A stretch of 64,000 bases of DNA, from the NCBI GenBank assembly GCA_017309115.1, contig JAFLEF010000028.1, positions 1 through 64,000 on the forward strand, in the 5' to 3' direction. Source of the stretch: Verrucomicrobiota bacterium (GTDB lineage: Bacteria > Verrucomicrobiota > Verrucomicrobiia > Limisphaerales > UBA9464). The notes under the pieces were generated by a model, which saw only the letters and a program-made list of their open reading frames with translations, had not been told where the DNA came from and did no database searches. The translations under genes and the position numbers were made by a program. Below are positions 26,611 to 34,809 of the stretch, piece after piece (positions within the stretch are counted from its first letter, which is position 1; every line of letters begins with the position of its first letter).

Positions 26611-29600
26611 ATGTCGAATCGCAAAGCCGCTGCCGTCCCTGCCGAACCGGCCCGTCGGGTTTTTGGGAAACTCATGGCCGCCAACCGGTCCGAGATCGCC
26701 GTCCGCATCTTCCGCGCCGGCACCGAACTCGGCCTGCGCACGGTCGCTATTTACGCCCAGGAAGACCGCTTCTGCATCCATCGCTTCAAGGCCGATGAAT
26801 CCTATCAGGTGGGTCAGGGCAAGGGCCCGGTGGCCGCCTATCTTGACATCGAAAGCATCGTCGCCATCGCCAAGGCCAAAGGCGTTGATGCCATCCATCC
26901 CGGTTACGGCTTCCTGAGCGAGAATCCCGAGTTCGCCCGCGCCTGCGCCCGCGCCGGAGTCACCTTCGTCGGACCGCGCCCGGAAATCCTGGAAATGATG
27001 GGCGACAAGACTGCCGCCCGCGCTGTGGCCGAACGCCTGGGCGTGCCCACGCTCCCAGGCACCAAGGAACCCCTGGCGGACCGCGCCGCCGCTCTAAAGG
27101 CCGCCAAGTCCATCGGCTTTCCGCTCATCATCAAGGCAGCCTTCGGCGGCGGTGGACGCGGCATGCGGGTGGTGAAGAAGGAATCGGAACTGGCCCAGTT
27201 GCTCGACGAAGCGCAGGGCGAAGCCGGACGCGCCTTCGGCAATCCGGCCGTGTTTCTCGAGAAGTACATTCCGCGCGCCAAACACATTGAGGTGCAAATC
27301 CTCGGCGATCAGTACGGCAACGTCATCCACCTCTACGAACGCGACTGCTCCGTTCAACGCCGACATCAGAAGGTGATTGAAGTCGCTCCGAGCTTTGGTC
27401 TGCCCGAGAACATCATTCGCGAATTGTGCGACGCCGCCGCCCGGATCGCCCGCGACATCCGCTACGACAACGCCGGCACCATCGAGTTTCTCTACGACCT
27501 GGATCAGCACGAGTGGTTCTTCATCGAGATGAATCCGCGCATCCAGGTGGAGCATACGGTGACCGAGGTGCTCACCGGACTCGACCTAGTCCGCGCGCAG
27601 ATCCTGATCGCCCAGGGGCACCCGCTGCACTCCCGCGAAGTCGGCATGCCCGCGCAGAATCAGATTCCGCGCAATGGCTACGCGATCCAGTGCCGCGTCA
27701 CCACCGAGGATCCCGAGAACAAGTTCATGCCCGACTACGGCAAGCTGCTCGCCTACCGCTCCCCCGGTGGCTTCGGCATCCGGTTGGACGGAGCAATGGG
27801 CTATTCCGGCGCGGTCATCACGCCCTTCTACGACTCCATGCTCGTGAAGGTCATCGCCTCCGGTCAGAACTACGAAATCGCGATGGACCGCATGCATCGC
27901 GCGCTCTCGGAGTTCCGGATTCGCGGCGTGAAGACCAACATTCCGTTCCTCGAGAACGTGATTCAGCACCGGGATTTCCGCACCGGCCAGGCGACCACGA
28001 CGCTCATCGACACCACGCCCGAACTCTTCACGTTCAAGAGCCGGAAGGATCGCGCGACCAAGCTGCTCAACTTCCTGGGCAACGTCATCGTCAACGGCAA
28101 TCCCCACGCGAAGGGTTATCTGCCCAAGGCGGTGATCACGCCGGCTCCGGTGCCGGCCTCGGCGCTACCCGGTGCGCCCCTGCCGCAGGGAACGCGGGAT
28201 CTGTTGCTCAAACTGGGAGCCCGGAAATTCGCCGAGTGGACGCTGCAGCAGAAGCGTCTGCTCGTGACCGATACGACGTTCCGCGACGCGCACCAGTCCC
28301 TCATGGCTACGCGCGTTCGGACCTACGACATGCTGGCGTGCGCCGATGCCCTGGCGCATCGGTTGGGCGATGCGAAGACGGGTCTCTTCTCCCTCGAGAT
28401 GTGGGGCGGCGCGACCTTCGACACCGCCATGCGCTTCCTCAACGAGGATCCGTGGGAACGGCTTCGTCAGTTGCGTGCGCGCATTCCGAATGTGTGTTTC
28501 CAGATGCTCTTCCGCGGCTCCAACGCGGTGGGGTATTCCAACTATCCCGACAACGTCGTCGCCGGATTCGTGAAGCACGCCGCCCAGTCGGGCATGGATA
28601 TCTTCCGCATCTTCGATTCGCTCAACTACACGCCCAATCTGCGCGTGGCCATGGAGGCCGTTCAGGGCACCCACGCCATCTGCGAAGCGGCGATCTGCTA
28701 CACCGGCGACATTCTCGATGAGCGGCGCGACAAGTACTCGTTGAAGTACTACGTCAACCTGGCGAAGGAACTGGAGAAGATGGGCGCCCATTTCCTGGCC
28801 ATCAAAGATATGGCCGGTCTGTGCCGTCCGCTGGCGGCGCGTAAGCTGGTCAAGGCGCTCAAGGAAGAGCTGGGCATTCCGGTGCACTTTCACACGCACG
28901 ACACCGCCGGCGTACAGGCCGCGGCCATTCTCAATGCGTCCGAAGCTGGAGTGGATGTCGTGGATCTCGCGTTCGCCGCGATGTCCGGCAGCACGTCGCA
29001 GCCCAACCTGAATTCCGTGGTAGCGTCGCTGCAGCACACGCCGCGCGACACCAAGCTGGATCCCGGAACGCTCGGGGAATTCTCCGACTACTGGGAACGG
29101 GTTCGCGAAGTGTATGCGCCCTTCGACACCGCGCCCAAGACGGGTTCGGCCGAGGTGTATTTGCACGAAATGCCGGGCGGTCAGTACACCAACCTGCGGG
29201 AACAGGCCGCCAGCATGGGCGTGCTGCACCGCTGGCCGGAAATCGCGCGGATGTACGCCGAGGTCAACCAGCTCTTCGGCGATATCGTGAAGGTCACGCC
29301 CTCCAGCAAGGTCGTCGGCGACATGGCGCTCTTCCTCTTCAGTCGCGGCATCAAGACCTCCGACGTCGTGAATCTCGACCCGGGTTCCACGCCGTTCCCG
29401 GAAAGTGTGCTCGACATGCTCAGCGGCGGTCTGGGCTGGCCCCAGGGAGGCTGGCCGAAGGACGTTCAACGCGTGATTCTCGGCGAGAAGCGGGCCGCCG
29501 AAGCGCAGAAGAATTTTGACAAGGGCGTCGTGCCGGGAGCGATCGCCACCCCGGCCAACTTCGACAAGATCCGCAAGGAACTCGCCGAGAAATTGAAGCG

Positions 29601-30141
29601 CGAGGTCACCGACGACGATCTGTTCAGTCACTTGATGTATCCGCAGGTCTTTGCCGATTTCTCCAAGCACCTCCGCGAGTTCAGCGATGTCAGCGTGCTG
29701 CCGACCTCGGCCTTCTTCTACGGCCTGCGCCGGGGCGAGGAAATCGCGGCGAGCATTGAAGAGGGCAAGACGCTGATCATCCGTCTGATCAACGTGAGCG
29801 ATCCGGACAAGGACGGTCGCCGGACGGTCAATTTCGAACTGAACGGCATCACCCGCGAAGCACAGATCAACGACAAGAAAGTGGCGCCGCAGACCCGCAG
29901 CCGCACCAAGGCGGATCTGGCCGATTTGCAGCAGGTCGGGGCGCCGATTCCGGGTCTGGTGGCAGCGATTGCCGTCTCGGTGGGGCAGAAGGTCAGCAAG
30001 GGCGACAAGCTCCTGATGATGGAAGCCATGAAGATGCAGACCACCGTCACGGCCGCGGTCGATGGCGTGGTGAGCGAGTTGCTCGTCCAGGTGGGCGAGA
30101 CGGTGGAAAGCAAGGATCTGCTCCTGAAACTGCGATCCTGA
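26611..30141 (+). CDS. pyc: Pyruvate carboxylase
   Basis: This 1176-residue cytosolic biotin enzyme makes oxaloacetate from pyruvate, ATP and bicarbonate to refill the TCA cycle. The start at 26611 (MSNRKAAAVPAEPARRVFGKLMAANR) gives the normal length; the longer frame runs through the tandem repeats. Biotin carboxylase domain: GFLSENPEFA, FGGGGRGMRVV (ATP loop), RDCSVQRRHQKVIE and EMNPRIQVEHTVTE. Carboxyltransferase domain from about residue 545: DTTFRDAHQSLMATRVRT, FEMWGGATFD-like LEMWGGATFDTA, FHTHDTAG. The C-terminal biotinyl domain has EAMKM with Lys1141. All three domains are on one chain, as in alpha4-type enzymes. Confidence 0.98.
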   Translation: MSNRKAAAVPAEPARRVFGKLMAANRSEIAVRIFRAGTELGLRTVAIYAQEDRFCIHRFKADESYQVGQGKGPVAAYLDIESIVAIAKAKGVDAIHPGYGFLSENPEFARACARAGVTFVGPRPEILEMMGDKTAARAVAERLGVPTLPGTKEPLADRAAALKAAKSIGFPLIIKAAFGGGGRGMRVVKKESELAQLLDEAQGEAGRAFGNPAVFLEKYIPRAKHIEVQILGDQYGNVIHLYERDCSVQRRHQKVIEVAPSFGLPENIIRELCDAAARIARDIRYDNAGTIEFLYDLDQHEWFFIEMNPRIQVEHTVTEVLTGLDLVRAQILIAQGHPLHSREVGMPAQNQIPRNGYAIQCRVTTEDPENKFMPDYGKLLAYRSPGGFGIRLDGAMGYSGAVITPFYDSMLVKVIASGQNYEIAMDRMHRALSEFRIRGVKTNIPFLENVIQHRDFRTGQATTTLIDTTPELFTFKSRKDRATKLLNFLGNVIVNGNPHAKGYLPKAVITPAPVPASALPGAPLPQGTRDLLLKLGARKFAEWTLQQKRLLVTDTTFRDAHQSLMATRVRTYDMLACADALAHRLGDAKTGLFSLEMWGGATFDTAMRFLNEDPWERLRQLRARIPNVCFQMLFRGSNAVGYSNYPDNVVAGFVKHAAQSGMDIFRIFDSLNYTPNLRVAMEAVQGTHAICEAAICYTGDILDERRDKYSLKYYVNLAKELEKMGAHFLAIKDMAGLCRPLAARKLVKALKEELGIPVHFHTHDTAGVQAAAILNASEAGVDVVDLAFAAMSGSTSQPNLNSVVASLQHTPRDTKLDPGTLGEFSDYWERVREVYAPFDTAPKTGSAEVYLHEMPGGQYTNLREQAASMGVLHRWPEIARMYAEVNQLFGDIVKVTPSSKVVGDMALFLFSRGIKTSDVVNLDPGSTPFPESVLDMLSGGLGWPQGGWPKDVQRVILGEKRAAEAQKNFDKGVVPGAIATPANFDKIRKELAEKLKREVTDDDLFSHLMYPQVFADFSKHLREFSDVSVLPTSAFFYGLRRGEEIAASIEEGKTLIIRLINVSDPDKDGRRTVNFELNGITREAQINDKKVAPQTRSRTKADLADLQQVGAPIPGLVAAIAVSVGQKVSKGDKLLMMEAMKMQTTVTAAVDGVVSELLVQVGETVESKDLLLKLRS

Positions 30142-30173
30142 TCCACGGGCCGCGCGGAGCAGAGGAGTTGATC

Positions 30174-31064
30174 ATGATTCGTTCCGCCTTTCTGGGCTTC
30201 GGGATCCTCCTGGGCGGGAGTTGGCTCGCCGCCCAGGAATCCGCCCTGCCTCTGGGGTGGGAACGGATCTCCCTTCCGCCGTTGCGCGTGGCGGGTCAAC
30301 CGGCCCGGGCTCACACCCAGGGACTGGAGACCGTGGGAGACGATTTCTGGGTCACGGCCCGACGAGACGATGTGACCCCACGAACCGCGCTCCTGTTGCG
30401 CACGTCGCGAACGGCGTCAGCGTGGGACGCTTGGGAACTGCCCCGGCCCGAGGTCGCGCTGGATCATCCGGGAGGACTGCAAAGTGATGGCCAGCGGCTG
30501 TGGATTCCACTGTCCGGGAGCCGTCGGGACATTCGTTCGCTCATCCAGGCTTATCGGCTGACGGACCTGGTTCCCGGTGCGCCGGCCCGACCGGAGCGGG
30601 AGTTTCCGGTGGCGGATCACATCGGAGCCTTGGCGGTGGATCGCTTGGGTCACCTCTGGGGTGCCAGTTGGGACACCGTCACGGTGCGGGAGTGGGATGA
30701 AACCGGCGTTCTGAAATCCACCTGGAGTGCGGAGCGAATGCGCGCCTTGGGGCTGGGCTTCGCAGGGGCAGGCTCCGGACTGACCGTGCAGGATTGGAAG
30801 TGGCTCGGCGGGGAGATCTACGCCACGGGACTTTGGAAGTCGGAGGCGAAGACTGCGGCTCCGGCGAGTCGGCTCCTTCGGTTTTCGGTGGAGTCGGGAC
30901 CGAGCCAGTCGGGTCAACTCACCGTCCTCCCGTTACTCGACGGAGTGGAAGCCGCGCGGGAAGGAATGTCCCTGCGCGACGGCATTCTCCGGGTGCTGCC
31001 GGGCGATCTGGGTGCCACGAATGTCCTCTACCAGATCCCGGTCACGAGTCTCGGCAAGCGGTAA
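30174..31064 (+). CDS. Secreted beta-propeller-like protein, DUF6454-like
   Basis: A 296-residue exported protein (MIRSAFLGFGILLGGSWLAAQES). The ATG at 30174 has an excellent ribosome-binding site, agaggag at 30161-30167, favouring it over the TTG six bases earlier. Repeated W/D segments (HTQGLETVGDDFWVTARRDD, DHPGGLQSDGQRLWIPLSGS, HIGALAVDRLGHLWGASWD) suggest a beta-propeller and resemble DUF6454 proteins. The family link is tentative and the function unknown. It lies 32 bp after pyc and may be co-transcribed. Confidence 0.65.
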   Translation: MIRSAFLGFGILLGGSWLAAQESALPLGWERISLPPLRVAGQPARAHTQGLETVGDDFWVTARRDDVTPRTALLLRTSRTASAWDAWELPRPEVALDHPGGLQSDGQRLWIPLSGSRRDIRSLIQAYRLTDLVPGAPARPEREFPVADHIGALAVDRLGHLWGASWDTVTVREWDETGVLKSTWSAERMRALGLGFAGAGSGLTVQDWKWLGGEIYATGLWKSEAKTAAPASRLLRFSVESGPSQSGQLTVLPLLDGVEAAREGMSLRDGILRVLPGDLGATNVLYQIPVTSLGKR

Positions 31065-31249
31065 GCGCGAAGCGTTTGGAGTGCGGTAGCCATGTTAGCC
31101 ATGCTACCGCTTTCCCATTTTCCTCAGCCGCGGGAGGAGTGCTGACGCGCCGGATGCTGCTGGCGCCTCGCCCGTGGGAAAGCGGCAGAAAGTCTGCCCG
31201 CACTCCATACGCTTTTCCTTACCTCTTACCGCTTACCCCTTACCAGCCC
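31065..31249. repeat. Family B-type repeat remnant
   Basis: Bases 31070-31210 carry gcgaagcgtttggagtgcgg, an internal palindrome around tagccatgttagccatgcta, and gcggcagaaagtctgcccgc..actccat on the right. It separates two convergent genes and can fold extensively, so it may also end transcription. Confidence 0.6.
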
Positions 31250-31651
31250 TCACCCTTCCGACCACGGGGTCATCACACGGACGTGTCGTCCGTCGGGATC
31301 CGTCAGGGTGAGGAATATGGTGTGTTCGAAGGGACGGGGCGCATGCAACGGCGTGATTCCGAGTTGGGCGAGGTGTTTCACGAAGGCCTCCATCGCCGGG
31401 ACGGTGAAACAGAGTTGCAGGGAGTCGTAGCCGGTGGCAGGCGGTTCCTGGAGATCCACCCGGGGTTGAATGGTGAAGTAAACGCTCCCGAGCGGGCAGG
31501 CATAGTGAGTGTGCCGACCGTCATGCCGTTCGGCTTGCAACGGCAGGTTCAGAACGCCCCGATAGAACTGGGCCGTCCGGTCCGCGTCGGAAGCGAGCAA
31601 CAGCACCACACCCAAACCAGCTGACGGCGCTGAGGGAGGATTCGTGTTCAT
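31250..31651 (-). CDS. VOC-superfamily (glyoxalase/dioxygenase-like) protein
   Basis: A 133-residue protein starting MNTNPPSAPSAGLGVVLLLASDADRTAQFYRGVLNLPL. It shows one beta-alpha-beta-beta-beta module pair of the vicinal-oxygen-chelate fold (FYRGVLNLPLQAERHDGRHTHYA; AFVKHLAQLGITPLHAPRPFEHTIFLTLTDPDGRHVRVMTP). The DPDG..V end is the standard signature. Metal-dependent lyase, antibiotic-resistance or dioxygenase roles are all possible; substrate unknown. It lies 47 bp downstream of the DUF3024 gene on the same strand. Confidence 0.8.
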   Translation of the reverse strand: MNTNPPSAPSAGLGVVLLLASDADRTAQFYRGVLNLPLQAERHDGRHTHYACPLGSVYFTIQPRVDLQEPPATGYDSLQLCFTVPAMEAFVKHLAQLGITPLHAPRPFEHTIFLTLTDPDGRHVRVMTPWSEG

Positions 31652-31698
31652 GAGGGGCGAGGAATGGAGTTGCAGGCCGACAGGGGAGGTTCCCGAGC

Positions 31699-32049
31699 TC
31701 AGCCCAGGAAGCAACAGAGCTGGTCTTCGTCGACGATGCGCAATGCTTCGGCGAGGGTTTTGACTTCGGGCCGGGGAATATAGCCGTGCCATTTTCCATC
31801 GGCGCGTTTCCAGTACAGACGCCACAGTTTCTTGGTCCGCACGAAGGTCAGTTTGGCAATGGACTCTTCGGCAAAAACGCCGGGCTGCTGGTACATCGGG
31901 CGGACCAGGAACAGTTCAATGGAATGTCCCAGAATGCGTTGTCCTTCCCGGACCTGACCGCGCAGGCGGACCGGCGGCCGTCGATGCGACCAGAACTTTT
32001 TCTCAAGAACGTCCAAATGCTCGGAGAGCTCGCGATCGGTGAAGGCCAT
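31699..32049 (-). CDS. DUF3024-like small protein
   Basis: A 116-residue soluble protein starting at the ATG at 32049 (MAFTDRELSEHLDVLEKKFWSHRRPP); an ATG-free extension of five codons is also open. The C-terminal half has LTFVRTKKLWRLYWKRADGKWHGYIPRPEVKTLAEALRIVDED, matching the conserved W.LYW+RAD.KWH.Y pattern of DUF3024. The function is unknown. It forms a two-gene unit with the VOC protein. Confidence 0.7.
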   Translation of the reverse strand: MAFTDRELSEHLDVLEKKFWSHRRPPVRLRGQVREGQRILGHSIELFLVRPMYQQPGVFAEESIAKLTFVRTKKLWRLYWKRADGKWHGYIPRPEVKTLAEALRIVDEDQLCCFLG

Positions 32050-32407
32050 GATGAGGAGAGCCAAGGCTCGGGTGGAGACTTCACCACTTCACCGTCTGCC
32101 GACAAGTCTGGAGGGGCGGTGGAAAGCTGAGAGCTGAGAGCTGAGAGCTGAGAGGTCGGAAGGTAGGGCGACGCTCTGCGGAGTCGTGCGCGTGTGGACT
32201 GGCGACGCGTGAATTCGCCGATGCGCTTAGGAAGGCGCGAAGCGTTTGGACTGCGCCAGCCCTCTGGCGCTTTGGGGCGCGTGAATGGCGGGTGAGGTGA
32301 GGGATGACTGGCGCCTCAGCTCTCTGCATACCGCTTCCCGCTTCCCGCTTACCGCTTCCCCCGAATCAGGGCTTGCCGCTGATGTGTTCCGGGAGGGAAA
32401 TGGAGGC
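32050..32407. repeat. Heptamer tract, family A left half and family B left half
   Basis: GCTGAGA units lie at about 32126-32153, followed by ggtcggaa. A family A left half (tagggcgacgctctgcggag) starts at about 32164, and a truncated family B element starts at 32237 (gcgaagcgtttggactgcgccagccctctggcgc). The order tract-A-B matches the composites at 33.4, 33.75 and 55.25 kb. Possible ribosome-binding purines for the next gene lie at 32391-32397. Confidence 0.75.
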
Positions 32408-33379
32408 ATGTTGTGGCGGGTACTGGGAATTCTGACGTTGGCGATGAACACCATGGGTTTGCGGGCGGCGGAACTTCGCCTGGGAATGATCGGTCTGGAT
32501 ACGTCCCACGTGACGGCGTTCACCGAGATCATCAACAACCCGGCGGCCAAGGATCACGTGCCCGGAGCCCGGGTTGTGGCTGGGTTTAAAGGCGGCAGTC
32601 CCGACATCGAGTCCAGTTGGTCGCGGGTGGATGGCTACACCAAGACGCTTCAGGAGAAGTACGGGGTGAAGATTTACGACACGATTGAGGAGTTGTGTCA
32701 GAACGTGGATGCCGTGCTGCTTGAAAGCGTCGATGGCCGGCCACATTTGGCGCAGGCCCGTCCGGTGATCGCCGCCGGTAAACCGCTCTACATCGACAAG
32801 CCGATTGCTGGCACGCTGCCGGAAGTGCTGGAGCTGTTCCGTCTGGCCGAGGCGGCCAAGGTGCCGGTGTTCTCGGCCTCGTCACTGCGCTTCGGATCCA
32901 ACACGCTGGCGGTTCGCAATGGTTCCATTGGAGTCGTGACGAATGCGGTCACGTCCAGTCCGGCCCACTTGGAGAAAACGCATCCCGATCTGTTTTGGTA
33001 CGGCGTGCATGGGGTGGAATCGCTCTTCACTGTGATGGGCACCGGATGTGTCAGCGTCCGACGCGGCACGACGCCTCAGGGTGAGATTGAAGTGATTGGC
33101 ACCTGGAAGGGCGGGCGGACGGGAACCTTCCGCGAAGGCAAGGGTTACAGTGGGCTGGCGCAGGGAACCAAGGGCAGTTCGCCAGTGGGTTCCTACGATG
33201 GTTACGCTCCGTTGGTGGCGGCGATTGTGCCGTTCCTCAAGACGGGCGTTTCTCCGGTGAAGCCGGAGGAGACTATTGAGATTTTCGCGTTCATGGAAGC
33301 GGCTGACGAAAGCAAGCGCCGCGGCGGAGCCGAGGTCACCCTGGCTGAGGTATTGGCGAAGGCGGGGAAGCGAAATTAG
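32408..33379 (+). CDS. Secreted Gfo/Idh/MocA-family oxidoreductase
   Basis: A 323-residue protein starting MLWRVLGILTLAMNTMGLRAAELRLGMIGLDTSHV. It has a Sec-type signal peptide instead of the TAT signal of the 18.4 kb paralogue. The Rossmann entry is LRLGMIGLDTSH. The EKP position reads YIDKPIAG, and the C-terminal beta domain contains HLEKTHPDLFWYGVHGVESLFTVMG. It is shorter than the TAT-type enzymes and lacks the GxGxxG glycines (GLDTSH), so its cofactor binding may be modified. It probably takes part in extracytoplasmic sugar metabolism. The TAG stop shares its last base with a GCTGAGA tract. Confidence 0.82.
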   Translation: MLWRVLGILTLAMNTMGLRAAELRLGMIGLDTSHVTAFTEIINNPAAKDHVPGARVVAGFKGGSPDIESSWSRVDGYTKTLQEKYGVKIYDTIEELCQNVDAVLLESVDGRPHLAQARPVIAAGKPLYIDKPIAGTLPEVLELFRLAEAAKVPVFSASSLRFGSNTLAVRNGSIGVVTNAVTSSPAHLEKTHPDLFWYGVHGVESLFTVMGTGCVSVRRGTTPQGEIEVIGTWKGGRTGTFREGKGYSGLAQGTKGSSPVGSYDGYAPLVAAIVPFLKTGVSPVKPEETIEIFAFMEAADESKRRGGAEVTLAEVLAKAGKRN

Positions 33380-34048
33380 CTGAGAGCTGAGTGCTGAGAG
33401 CTGAGAGGTCGGAAAGGAAAAGATGGTAGGGCGACGCTCTGCGGAGCCGTCCGTGTGTGGACTGGTGACGCGTGAATTCGCTGCGGCGCTTAGGAAGGCG
33501 CGAAGCGTTTGGACTGCGCCAACCCTCTGGCGCTTTGGGCGCGTAACTGGCGGGTGAGGTTGTCGATGCACTGACGCGTCAGCAGCCGTGGCGAAAAGCG
33601 GTAGCTCGCTGCGCTCCGCGACCGCAGTCCAAGACGCTTCGCGAGGGCGACGCGGGTGGGGAAACAGGACCGACAGGGTGTATGGCGCGAACGGCTCGGC
33701 GGAGCCTCGCCCCACCGGGGGAAAGCTGAGAGCTGAGAGCTGAGAGGTCGGAAGGTAGGGCGACGCTCTGCGGAGCCGTCCGTGTGTGGACTGGTGACGC
33801 GTGAATTCGCTGCGGCGCTTAGGAAGGCGCGAAGCGTTTGGACTGCGCCAACCCTCTGGCGCTTTGGGCGCGTAACTGGCGGGTGAGGTTGTCGATGCAC
33901 TGACGCGTCAGCAGCCGTGGCGAAAAGCGGTAGCTCGCTGCGCTCCGCGACCGCAGTCCAAGACGCTTCGCGAGGGCGACGCGGGTGGGGAAACAGGACC
34001 GACAGGGTGTATGGCGCGAACGGCTCGGTGGAACCTCGCCCTACCGGC
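33380..34048. repeat. Duplicated composite: family B nested inside family A, two copies 329 bp apart
   Basis: Copy 1 spans 33425-33716 and copy 2 33754-34046, nearly identical. Each has a family A left half, a complete family B element (33500-33642 and 33829-33971; ends gcgaagcgtttggactgcg and cgcagtccaagacgcttcgc), then a family A right half (gaacggctcgg..gagcctcgccc). GCTGAGA tracts precede both copies (33379-33412 and about 33724-33748). This is evidence that B inserted into A, followed by a recent segmental duplication. Confidence 0.88.
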
Positions 34049-34789
34049 TCATCCCGCGAGGGAACGAAAGCGGCGTACGCGCTGTTCGTCAGCGACCGAG
34101 AGAGAATACTCCGAGGCGGCCAGGGTCCGGCCCATCGGGATGCGGGTGTTGCGGAATTCCATGCGGCTGTCGCGGGTGGCGCTGGCCGAGACGTGGAACT
34201 CGCGCGCCGGACATTCCCGCAGGATACGCGGCAGATTGCGCTCGGTAATGCCCCCGCCCGGCACCACGCCAATGCGATCACCGGCCTGACGCGTCAGTTC
34301 GGTCAGCAGTTCCAATCCTTCCAGCACAGACTTCTCCTGACCCGACGTCAGGACCCGTTCGCAGCCAAGTTCGATTAGTGTTTCCAGGGAGGAGCGAGCG
34401 TCCCGGGTCATGTCGAAGGCCCGGTGAAAGGTCACCGGCAGCGGACGCGCCAAGGCGATCAATTCCTTGGAACGTTCGACGTCAATGGTGCCGTCCGGCA
34501 GCAACAGACCGAACACGATCAGGTCCGCACCGCGCGCCTTGAGGGCGAGCAGATCCCGCCGCATGACTTCGAACTCGGCGGGCGTGGCGTGGAAGTCGCC
34601 GGCGCGGGGACGCACCATCGCGGCGATCGGAATGCGCAGGCGTTCGCGGGTCACTTCCATCAGACCCAGGCTGGGTGTGAGTCCGCCTTCGCCGAGAGCG
34701 GAACAGAGTTCGATGCGGTCGGCGCCTCCCAACTGGGCGGCTTCGGCCGATTCCACGGAGTCAACGCAGACTTCAAATCGCAAGGACAT
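34049..34789 (-). CDS. cutC: CutC-family protein
   Basis: A 246-residue TIM-barrel protein of normal CutC length, starting MSLRFEVCVDSVESAEAAQLGGADRIELCSALGEGGLTPS, the family signature. Further conserved blocks are AMVRPRAGDF, GLLLPDGTIDVE, TFHRAFDM, LGCERVLTSGQ, GVVPGGGITERNLPRIL and EFHVSAS. It was historically linked to copper homeostasis, but the biochemical role is unproven. It lies 20 bp behind the DMFase-like gene and is likely co-transcribed. The frame is open far upstream, but only because it runs through the preceding gene. Confidence 0.93.
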   Translation of the reverse strand: MSLRFEVCVDSVESAEAAQLGGADRIELCSALGEGGLTPSLGLMEVTRERLRIPIAAMVRPRAGDFHATPAEFEVMRRDLLALKARGADLIVFGLLLPDGTIDVERSKELIALARPLPVTFHRAFDMTRDARSSLETLIELGCERVLTSGQEKSVLEGLELLTELTRQAGDRIGVVPGGGITERNLPRILRECPAREFHVSASATRDSRMEFRNTRIPMGRTLAASEYSLSVADEQRVRRFRSLAG

Positions 34790-34809
34790 GGCGCGGGAAA
34801 CGGTAAAAC

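Noticed and set aside
28165-29670. 501-codon minus-strand frame opposite pyc
   Set aside because: Shadow of pyc; no motif and no start signal.
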